From NCBI GenBank assembly GCA_905221605.1, contig CAJNDS010000771.1:1-30000 (forward strand): DNA of 30,000 bases. Reading direction: 5' to 3'. Position numbers and translations under genes: made by a program. The notes beneath the pieces were generated by a model, which had not been told where the DNA came from, did no database searches, and worked only from the letters and a program-made list of their open reading frames with translations. Source of the stretch: Symbiodinium natans. Its lineage: Eukaryota; Sar; Dinophyceae; Suessiales; Symbiodiniaceae. The stretch's first letter is position 1. Each line of letters begins with the position of its first letter. Shown piece after piece: positions 1 through 7,510 of this stretch.

Positions 1-60
1 TTTGAAATCTTTGAAATCTTTGAAAGAGAAATTCCCCCAATACTAAATTACGAGCCCGGG
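1..60. repeat. Partial right arm of a palindromic repeat
   Basis: The window opens inside a further copy of the palindromic element: repeated TTTGAAATC units run into GAAATTCCCCCAATACTAAA, exactly as in the right arms of the copies at 181-351 and 798-978. The left arm lies outside the window, so the array continues upstream. Confidence 0.85.
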
Positions 61-180
61 CTTCCACCCAATACTAAATTACGAGCCCGGGCTTCCCCCC
101 CAATACTAAATCACGAGCCCGGGCTTCCCCCCAACACTAAATCACGAGCCCGGCCCTCCCCCCAATACTAAATCACGAGC

Positions 181-351
181 CCGGGCTCGTAATTTAGTAT
201 TGGGGGAATTTCTATTTCAAAGATTTCAAAGATTTCAAAGATTTCAAAGGTTGCAAAAGGTTTGGGAAACTTCCCGGGAGTTTCCCCCGCCTTTTGCAAC
301 CTTTGAAATCTTTGAAATAGAAATTCCCCCAATACTAAATTACGAGCCCGG
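181..351. repeat. Near-palindrome, copy 1
   Basis: The left arm begins CCGGGCTCGTAATTTAGTAT and the right arm ends with its reverse complement at 351. Inside lie ATTTCAAAG units on the left and CTTTGAAAT units on the right, then TTGCAAAAGG against CCTTTTGCAA. The centre is a smaller near-palindrome, AAACTTCCCGGGAGTTT. The left arm has more ATTTCAAAG units than the right, so the hairpin is slightly asymmetric. Confidence 0.9.
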
Positions 352-477
352 GCTTCCACCCAATACTAAATTACGAGCCCGGGCTTCCCCCCAATACTAA
401 ATCACGAGCCCGGCCCTTCCCCCCAATACTAAATCACGAGCCCGGGCTTCCCCCCAATACTAAATCACGAGCTTGGC

Positions 478-646
478 CTCGTAATTTAGTATTGGGGGAA
501 TTTCTATTTCAAAGATTTCAAAGATTTCAAAGATTTCAAAGGTTGCAAAAGGTTTGGGAAACTTCCCGGGAGTTTCCCCCGCCTTTTGCAACCTTTGAAA
601 TCTTTGAAATCTTTGAAATACTCCCAATACTAAATTACGAGCCCGG
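478..646. repeat. Near-palindrome, copy 2
   Basis: Same organisation as copy 1. The right arm has lost a few bases where the others read GAAATAGAAATTCCCCC (here GAAATACTCCC at about 615-625), and the left flank reads GCTTGGCCTCG instead of GCCCGGGCTCG. These lesions show the copies diverge independently. Confidence 0.88.
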
Positions 647-797
647 GCTTCCCCCCAATACTAAATTACGAGCCCGGGCTTCCCCCCAATACTAAATCAC
701 GAGCCCAGCCCTTCCCCCCAATACCAAATCACGAGCCCGGGCTTCCCCCCAGTATTAAATCACCAGCCCGGCCCTCCCCCCAATACTAAATCACGAG

Positions 798-978
798 CCC
801 GGGCTCGTTATTTAGTATTGGGGGAATTTCTATTTCAAAGATTTCAAAGATCTCAAAGATTTCAAAGGTTGCAAAAGGTTTGGGAAACTTCCCGGGAGTT
901 TCCCCCGCCTTTTGCAACCTTTGAAATCTTTGAAATCTTTGAAATAGAAATTCCCCCAATACTAAATTACGAGCCCGG
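798..978. repeat. Near-palindrome, copy 3
   Basis: Third copy of the same inverted repeat. Differences include GTTATTTAG for GTAATTTAG in the left arm and a GATCTCAAAG unit near 850. The central AAACTTCCCGGGAGTTT is unchanged in all three copies. Confidence 0.88.
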
Positions 979-1227
979 CCTTCCCCCCAATACTAAATTA
1001 CGAGCCCGGGCTTCCCCCCAATACTAAATCACGAGCCCGGGCTTCCTCCCAATACTAAATCACGAGCCCGGCCCTCCCCCAATACTAAATCACGTGCCCG
1101 CGCTTCCCCCCAATACTAAATCACGAGCCCGGGCTTCTCCCCAATACTTACTAAATCACGAGCCCGAGCTTCCCCCCAATACTAAATCACGAGCCCGGGC
1201 CTCCCCCCAATACTAAATCACTAGCCC

Positions 1228-1440
1228 GTATTTCATATTTTGAAATCTAAAATCGGGTGATTTTCTATTTTCTATTTTGAAATCTAAAATCGGGTGATTT
1301 TCTATTTTGAAATCTAAAATCGGGGGTTTTTCTGTTTTGAAATCTAAAATCAGGGGATTTTCTATTTTGAAATCTAAACTCGGACGTTTTCTAGTTTGAC
1401 ATCTAAAATCGGGGGATGTTCTATTTTGAAATCCAAAATC
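1228..1440. repeat. 30-bp minisatellite (TTTTGAAATCTAAAATCGGG)
   Basis: About seven units with core GAAATCTAAAATCGGG recur with starts near 1242, 1279, 1309, 1339, 1369, 1399 and 1428. The period is 30 bp except for one 37-bp step caused by a duplicated TTTCTATT. It abuts the 31-bp field on the left and the 33-bp array on the right, so three unrelated units of similar length lie end to end. Confidence 0.9.
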
Positions 1441-1473
1441 CTTCTATTTGAAAATTTCAAACAGGCGGTAGTT

Positions 1474-2720
1474 TTCCCCTGTGTGACAGGGTAGTTTGCC
1501 TTCGCGACGCCCGGTGTCACAGGGTGGTTCGACTTCGCGTCGCCCGGCGTGACAGGGTGGTTCGACTTCGCGTCGCCCGGCGTGACAGGGTGGTTCGACT
1601 TCGCGTCGCCCGGCGTGACAGGGTGGTAGTTCTTCGCGTCGCCCGGTGTGACAGGGTGGAAGTTCTTCGCGTCGCCCGGCGAGACAGGGTGGTTTTCCTG
1701 CGCGACGCCCGGTGTCACAGGGCCGTTGAACTTTGCGTCGCCCGGCGTAACAGGGTGCTTTGCCTTCGCATCGCCCGGTGTCACAGGGTGCTTTTCCTTC
1801 GCGACGCCCGGTGTCACAGGGTGCATGGTTCGACTTCGCGTCGCCCGACAGAACAGGGTGCTGTTCCTTCGCGACGCCCGGTGTGACAGGGCGCTTTTCC
1901 TTCGCAACGCCCGGCTTCACAGGGCGGTTCGACTTTGCGTCGCCCGGCGTGACAGGGTGGTAGTTCTTCGCGTCGCCCGGTGTGACAGGGTGAAAGTTCT
2001 TCGCGTCGCCCGGCGTGACAGGGTGGTTTTCCTTCGCGACGCCCCGCGTAACAGGGCGCTTTTCCTTCGCGACGCCCGGTGTGACAGGGTGCTTTACCTT
2101 CGCGCCGCCCGGTGTCACAGGGTGGTTCGACTTGACAGGGTGGTAGTTCTTCGCGTCGCCCGGTGTGACAGGGTGAAAGTTCTTCGCGTCGCCCGGCGTG
2201 ACAGGGTGGTTTTCCTTCGCGACGCCCGGCGAGACAGGGTGCATTGACTTCGCGTCGCCCGGTGGGGCAGGGTGGTTTTCCTTCGCGACGCCCGGTGTCA
2301 CAGGGTGGTTCGACTTCGCGTCGCCCGTCGTAACAGAGCGCTTTTCCTTCGCGACGCCCGGTGTGACAGGGTGCTTTTCCTTCGCGCCGCCCGGTGTCAC
2401 AGGGTGGTTCGACTTCGCGTCGCCCGGTGTCACAGGGTGGTTCGACTTCGCGTCGCCCGTCGTAACAGGGCGCTTTTCCTTCGCGACGCCCGGTGTGACA
2501 GGGTGCTTTTCCTTCGCGCCGCCCGGTGTCACAGGGTGGTTCGACTTCGCGTCGCCCGGCGTGACAGGGTGCTAGTTCTTCGCGTCGCCCGGTGTGACAG
2601 GGTGAAAGTTCTTCGCGTCGCCCAGCGTGACAGGATTGTTTCCCTTCGCGACGCCCGGTGTCACAGGGTAGTTCGACCTCGCGCAGCCCGGCGTCGCAGG
2701 GCCGCTGAACTTCGCAGGTG
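1474..2720. repeat. 33-bp minisatellite, about 37 units
   Basis: The unit contains TTCGCGTCGCCCGGYGTGAC followed by AGGGTG and a variable segment such as GTTCGACTT, GTAGTTC, GAAAGTTC or CTTTTCC. The period of 33 is a multiple of three, so long frames stay open on both strands. The minus-strand frames read as an 11-residue repeat, HPVTPGDAK plus two variable residues. One unit is truncated near 2133, where GTTCGACTT is followed directly by GACAGGG. There is no start context, splice signal or non-repetitive coding flank, so I treat it as satellite DNA. A repeat protein cannot be excluded. Confidence 0.9.
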
Positions 2721-3607
2721 AGTTTTCCCTCGCTTGCCTGCGTGTAATTAAGCAATCTGTTCGCACGAATTCACACAACCTTCGGATTCAGATGCATCCA
2801 GTCGTGGAACACGACGATTTCAAATTCCCTACGAATCAGAAAAATCTTTGGTGCCCAGAGAAAAAATTGATTGCGCGTGTGAGCCATTAGAATGTAGCTG
2901 CAGAAAGCCTTTGTGTCAGCGTCCGCTAGCTGATAAGGCCAACTGATCCTGCCGAACAGCCTTTTAGTATTACCTTAATTGACGGTGCAGCCTTTTCGGT
3001 TCTGAGCCTATTGCCTTCCTACTTTTGCGGTCCAGCTCACGCGTAAGGCGACTCGGAAAGACAGATCGCAAGGTAACACTGAGTGCTGAAGTTCTGCTTC
3101 CTGAGGACCTTTGCTTGCGAACTTCCAACAGGCAGGCCGTCGCGGAACATCAGACTTCGTCTGCATACTTCCTCTCTGTGTGTCCAGGAGTCATCCTATT
3201 GTGTTGTTCTTGCGTCATGGATATCCTGCACGGACGGGGCGCCTTCAAGTGTCTCCCGGCTCTGACCCGCATGGTGGTGAGAGATGTTTTGTTCGTTTGC
3301 GTGGAATGTTGCTTTTCCCCAGGCTTGCTCGATTCGTTGGACCTCGGTGGTGTCAGTCTCAGCTCTCAAGGCAGCAACTCAGACCCTAGGACTAGGACGA
3401 TTCACAAACTGAGGTCACTACGGACCTGTCATCCTTCACAAGAACGTGCAGCATGTTCCAAACGGACTTCTCAACTGGAGTCCCTTGTACGCACTTTCAG
3501 CGCGTCCTTGCGATTCGCAGCACGCACTGACGCATCAGGTTTCCTCTCCAAAGTCATCGTCTGGTGGCCTCGCCCGGCCATCTTGAAAGAGGATGCTGTT
3601 GCGACAA
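2721..3607. other. No supportable gene; upstream flank of the large element
   Basis: Non-repetitive sequence with a 3025-3607 open stretch whose translation is rich in Cys, Ser and Arg with no recognisable domain. No terminal inverted repeat shared with the far end of the element (around 15560-16080) could be seen by eye. Promoter, 5' leader or an unrecognised first exon could lie here. Confidence 0.5.
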
Positions 3608-3975
3608 TGGATCCTCTTCGCACAGTGGAGAATTTCCACATGTGGGCCGTAAACCGCCCGTTCAATGTCAAGTCAGTGCCGGCACTGCAGACTTATGGGC
3701 GTAGGCAGAAGCCACTGGTCTTGACGCCGGCCTTTGGAGGCCGCAATCGCAAAGGCGAGCCCGTCCTGGCTAATCCAGCCGCGAAGCCCGTCGTGTGGAA
3801 GATGGGCTTGGGGCCGGGGGAGAAGGACGGCGATGATGGCGATGTGGGGTATTACAGGCGACCAGACAATCTGCGCTGCAACCGACGGAAGAACAACGGG
3901 CCGCGCAAGGGCAAGCAGCTCGCCACCCCCGCGTATCTCGGATTTCGGCACACAAATGCATTTCCCATTGAATGA
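3608..3975 (+). CDS. Candidate first exon of the large element protein (basic N-terminus)
   Basis: From ATG 3608 the frame reads MDPLRTVENFHMWAVNRPFN and continues with PLVLTPAFGGRNRKGEPV and PVVWKMGLGPGEKDGDDGD, ending in a strongly basic segment. Composition and the Gly/Pro/Trp pattern look coding, unlike the preceding 580 bases of the same open frame. No known domain is recognised. A donor may lie before the stop at 3975, for example the GTATCTC near 3931. I place it in the element only because it lies upstream on the same strand and the next coding-like islands follow closely; it could be a separate gene. Confidence 0.4.
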
Positions 3976-4121
3976 GACCAGTTGCAGCATAATTTCAGCG
4001 CTTTTGAGGTACCGTCCTCGAGTTGCGAATGAGGAAGTTCCGCGTGCGCGCCATGACAGCACCATATCGTACGATTCATTGCGCAGGGCGATGAGTGTCC
4101 GTGATATGAATTGGCACCCAG

Positions 4122-4232
4122 GAAAGAGAAAAAGCCAGTCATGACCCTTACAGAGCTCGCTGCAACCATGCGGAGCGCTTTCAGCTTCTCCCCCACGGCT
4201 TCAGCATCTAGTGACACTGGAGGCGAGCTGCA
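4122..4232 (+). CDS. Candidate short exon, Ser/Thr-rich
   Basis: The segment reads KEKKPVMTLTELAATMRSAF followed by a Ser-rich stretch ending TGGELQ. It is preceded by CACCCAG (acceptor) and followed by a possible GTGCGT donor at 4233. The frame stays open beyond but turns into GT-repeat sequence (GTGTGTGTGTGT near 4302), which supports an exon end here. No domain is recognised. Linkage to neighbouring exons is inferred from strand and spacing only. Confidence 0.35.
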
Positions 4233-4429
4233 GTGCGTGCTGACTTGCAACATATACGGTGTCATACATTTTCGGCGGAAATGTAGCTGGAGGGTTTTCA
4301 AGTGTGTGTGTGTGTGTGCTGAGGCATCGTTGGTGTCTCCAAGCTAGCAACGGAGTACAGATGCTCGATACGCATGTGCATCCCTGTCACGTCAGAATCT
4401 CTTGATGTGAGCAGTAGCTGACGGTTAAG

Positions 4430-4558
4430 ATGTCTCTTTGGAAGAGACTAGTCTTTCGAGGAAGCCTGGATGGTTTTCGTGCTGTGCTGCCACGCGGCCG
4501 GAAGCAGAAGGATACAGTCTGGCAAAGCACTGCGGGCGTCAAGCTGCCGCAACCAACA
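4430..4558 (+). CDS. Candidate exon, 43 codons (MSLWKRLVFRGSLDGFRAVL...)
   Basis: This 129-nt island lies between an AAG acceptor (ends 4429) and a GTGAGC donor (4559). It reads MSLWKRLVFRGSLDGFRAVL, then a basic segment and TVWQSTAGVKLPQPT. Coding appearance and a strong donor argue for a real exon. It ends on a codon boundary, and the next island (4631) also starts on one, so the two splice in phase. ATG 4430 could be internal rather than the start. Function is unknown. Confidence 0.5.
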
Positions 4559-4630
4559 GTGAGCAGGAGCATCGTTTTTTGTCTATAGATCGTGATCTTG
4601 CGAATCTTGACACAGCGTCACATCCTGCAG

Positions 4631-4867
4631 GAAATCTGGCCCAAAAAAGATTCGCCACGTCATCCCGGTTACTTTGACGAGGTCGGAGTCTGCAACCGAT
4701 CAACTACCTCTTGTCTGTGTTTTTTGGAATTGTCGTCCGCACCGTTTGATGATGCACAGGCAGGGGCAGATTGTTCACCGTCTTTTGTTCATGAGCCAGA
4801 AGCTGGTCCGTGCGTGCAAGACGCAGAGCTCCTCTATGATGCCGCACAGCCAAGGCGTTGTTTCTGA
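4631..4867 (+). CDS. Candidate exon, acidic region upstream of the cysteine peptidase
   Basis: It follows a clear acceptor (CATCCTGCAG, ends 4630) in phase with the exon ending at 4558. It begins EIWPKKDSPRHPGYFDEV and later reads an acidic stretch including DDAQAGADCSPSFVHEPEAG and VQDAELLYDAA. A TGA at 4865 closes the frame, while the downstream peptidase segment continues in another frame. A small indel around 4850-4862 or an unrecognised intron is therefore likely. The stretch 4683-4735 is Cys-rich and could be intronic. Confidence 0.45.
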   Translation, partial: EIWPKKDSPRHPGYFDEVGVCNRSTTSCLCFLELSSAPFDDAQAGADCSPSFVHEPEAGPCVQDAELLYDAAQPRRCF

Positions 4868-5013
4868 CACAAAAGAAGAAACAAATAAACGCGACATGCT
4901 GTATGCTCGCAAAATATTTTCCTTGCCAGGCCAGAAGCAACTCTTCAAGGAGTGCTGCCTGGTGGACTCCTTCCGTGCGATGGGACTTAAAGTTCCCTAC
5001 TCGGGGAATGGTC
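4868..5013 (+). CDS. Cysteine-peptidase-like domain, nucleophile half
   Basis: The frame reads NKRDMLYARKIFSLPGQKQ, then LFKECCLVDSFRAMGLKVPY. The CCLVDSFRAMG helix (Cys codons 4953-4958) resembles the nucleophile helix of papain-fold peptidases such as the C39, OTU or Josephin groups. A candidate His partner, HFVGVRVFEDG, lies in another frame 220 bases downstream (His codon 5230-5232). The frame change between the halves suggests an intron or decay in 5014-5133. The same Cys-helix then His-strand arrangement recurs in the second peptidase-like domain at 11.8-12.1 kb. The exact family is not determined. Confidence 0.45.
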
Positions 5014-5133
5014 CTTTTTTTGTTCTTGAGGGCGGGCGAGCCATGATCGCTTCGCTTGGGCACCTTGGCACGCATTGGTTGCACTGGGCTTTGCATCAGC
5101 TTCACGATTTGAAAGGACCGACTATGTAATTAA

Positions 5134-7404
5134 GTCCGAGAATGTGTCGCGACACCGAGATACGACATCGAGCCCGCGGACACCATTAGCGAGCCGGGAA
5201 GGTATATCCTGCACCTGTCCAAGCAGAAGCATTTCGTGGGTGTCCGTGTGTTTGAGGATGGTTCGGCTTCCCTCAGCAGAACACACCGTCCCCAAGACAA
5301 CCTAACAGTCGATCCGGCAAAATTGCGTCTGGAGGCTGTCGACATCTTTTGCCTTGTAAGAACTTCAGGTTCGACAGAGGTGCGGGGTGGGCCGGTGAGT
5401 ACTTCAGCTGACGTCTGCGGAGGAAAACACATGGAGATGTCAGCGTTGGAATGCATCGAGACCATGACCCGAATGGACATTGTCACCGCCAACAGTGTGG
5501 AGATCATGCAGGGCACGCCAGATCCTATCGAGATCACGGCACCCGTTCCAGTGCGACCAGCGCTCGCTTTCATTCAGGAGGACGACTCCAGTGCAGACGA
5601 AGGCTTCTGGGATGCTAGACCCGACTGGTATGAGCGAGCACTTGTCGCTGCCCAAGCCAGAGAAGCCGAGGTTTTATCCGATAGGACTTCAGATGAGATG
5701 GACGAGGCAGGAAGTTCTTCGGATGGCCTCGATCGTTGCGGCGGCTCCTTTCCGCCAGAGATCCTCAACGAGATTGCCCAATGTTTCTTTTCCATGCAGT
5801 ACTCGGAGTCCTTGGCGTGCGTGAACCGCTCCTTTCGATCTGCGACACAAGACTCGTCTATGTGGCGCAACAAGCTTTTGCCTTTGGAGGCGAATGAATT
5901 CCACAGCCGTGCTGCGGTAACCGCTGTGAGCCCAATGTTAAGGGACGCCCGTGCCTTCACGATCAAAGTCAGTCAGGTTCCTCTGTTCGAAGACCTTCCA
6001 CGCAATGCTTTTGTGAGCTGGAAGGCGGTCCAGGTCGGACCGCACACTCTGCATCACCGCTTCGGACTCGGCTTTCAGTCAGACTCGCCCTTGTTGGGGT
6101 GCGCTGTGTTCGATCTGCGACTGCCTCGTTCAGCTGCGGGTATGTACATCGGAGTTCGAGAGTGGCAAGGAGGCGAACGCCGCACTTACTGCAGGGTCGA
6201 CAATCTCTTTCGGGAGGACATCACGTGGTCCTTCGGGTTGAACAATGAATCCACACGACCACATTTTGGACGACGGCAGCACCGACTTGTCCCAGACGAA
6301 TTCAGTCGCTTTGTGCTTCGTTGGTCGGAGTCCGGTCTCGTCGTGCATTTGAACGGTGAAGGTGTCTGCAACTTTCATTCTCGGAGCGACACCATTCGAG
6401 GAGTCGGGGCTCCGGCACTGGCGAGACTCGCTGTGTGGGTGTACTTTGGCCGTGATGTCGGCACCGAAGAGCTTGCAATTCTCAGACCTGTGCCGTCAGC
6501 GATCCACAGCGAGGCTCGCCTCGCCTGCGCTTTTTGCCTGACGTCTGGTTTTGTTTCGCAGCGTCGATGGGCCGCTTGTCCTGGATGCTACACCTGGATT
6601 TGCTACGAGCACAAGGTCGAGTCGCCGACCCGGATGTGCAGCAGATGCACCTTGCAGCTGCAGGATTACTGCGGAGGAAGCAGCGAGGCGAGTCACAGGT
6701 CCAGGCATTTCGCCGACGCGAACGACTTCCTCCGAGCTTTGCAGAGCGGAGAATCAGATGGCAACGACACCAAGTCTCATCTTGTCATTCGTGAAGTTCT
6801 GAATGCTCACATGGCCTGCGTACGTGAACTCCCTGAGGCCGTCTCCCTGCTTCCAGATCCCCGGGAGCGTGAGGTCATGAGCAAGCGACGCTGGGAAAGA
6901 CTTCTCCATAGAGCCAGAACAATTTTGGATCTGCTGGAACAACACAGGCACAAGCTTCTCTATCGCTTCTTGCACGCAGAGTCTGAGAAGCTCGGAGCAG
7001 ACCACCTCGACTTCGTAGCAGACCTGGTCGATCCCGATGAGGTTGGTGCAGTTGCGTCGCAGTGGCGGCAGGAAGTATGCGGACTTGCAGTCCGACTCTT
7101 GCACGAGCTGTTTGCTCACGAGAGGGAACGAGCCCGAGCTCAACAAGATGTGGCAGGCGGAGCATCGAGCACCGTCCTGGAAGCCGGGTGGCCAAGACCG
7201 CTGCCGAGCATGCTTCAGAGTGTTCTTGAAATTGAACAGCCCAACGACCCTTGCTTCTACATGTCCGCCGATCCAGAGAACGAGAGCACGGATGATCTTC
7301 CTGGGTGTCAAGAGTTGGCACACAGGCATGCTCATCCTCTGGACAAACGTCTGCACTTCAAGTCCGATGGGCATCAGTACTTTTTCGACGGTCGTGTCGT
7401 CAGC
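5134..7404 (+). CDS. Large element protein: peptidase His half, F-box-like, beta-rich region and Cys/His zinc site
   Basis: The reading frame is open from just after a TAA at 5131 to a GTGAGT donor at 7405. In order: GRYILHLSKQKHFVGVRV (5200s; probable peptidase His and following strand); an acidic linker; an F-box-like helix set around 5750-5870 (FPPEILNEIAQCFF, ACVNRSFRSATQDSSMW); and a beta-rich region at about 5950-6480 with a SPRY/lectin-like look. A metal site at about 6525-6650 has the pattern C-x2-C-x13-C-x2-C-x4-C-x2-H-x8-C-x2-C. A helical, Arg/Glu-rich region then leads to DGHQYFFDGRVVS, which should join exon 7511 (VTGFIHQFMEDFD). F-box and SPRY labels are weak structural guesses; the Cys/His spacing is directly visible. 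True N-terminus unresolved. Confidence 0.65.
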
Positions 7405-7510
7405 GTGAGTGTGACTGAGCGCAAAACATATTCTTGTGAGTGCGTGTGTCGTACCTTTGGCAAAAATGCATATGCAGTAAATGTGGAATGTGCGAAGTCT
7501 AACAGCTCAG
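7405..7510 (+). other. Intron, 106 nt, GT-AG
   Basis: The donor is GTGAGT at 7405 and the acceptor AACAGCTCAG ends at 7510, followed by G, the AG|G context often seen in dinoflagellates. Removing it joins codon boundaries on both sides, converting two overlapping frames into one continuous protein from 5134 to 9979. A second possible donor, GTGACT at 7411, would keep two extra codons. The length is not a multiple of three, which is why the frames differ. Confidence 0.75.

Larger units (their letters stand above)
1..1227. repeat. 31-32 bp tandem repeat field with embedded palindromes
   Basis: The stretch is built from a 31-32 bp direct repeat with core AATACTAAATYACGAGCCCGG followed by a C-rich linker. 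Starts of the TACTA core at 41, 72 and 104 show the spacing. Blocks of these repeats alternate with three large inverted repeats, giving a higher-order period of roughly 300-320 bp. Units alternate between AAATTACG and AAATCACG versions and sometimes lose the GGG. Open frames of 63-69 codons in this region are by-products of the repeat and are not annotated as genes. Confidence 0.93.

Noticed and set aside
1-1227. CRISPR-like array of 31-bp repeats
   Set aside because: Repeats are directly adjacent with only short C-rich linkers and no unique spacers; the genome is eukaryotic in character.
1444-2755. Long minus-strand open frames of 362 and 313 codons
   Set aside because: They are forced by the 33-bp period, overlap each other in different frames, and lack flanking coding sequence or signals.
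3025-3607. Upstream part of the open frame that ends at 3975
   Set aside because: Cys/Ser/Arg-rich translation without coding pattern; only the part from ATG 3608 looks like protein.
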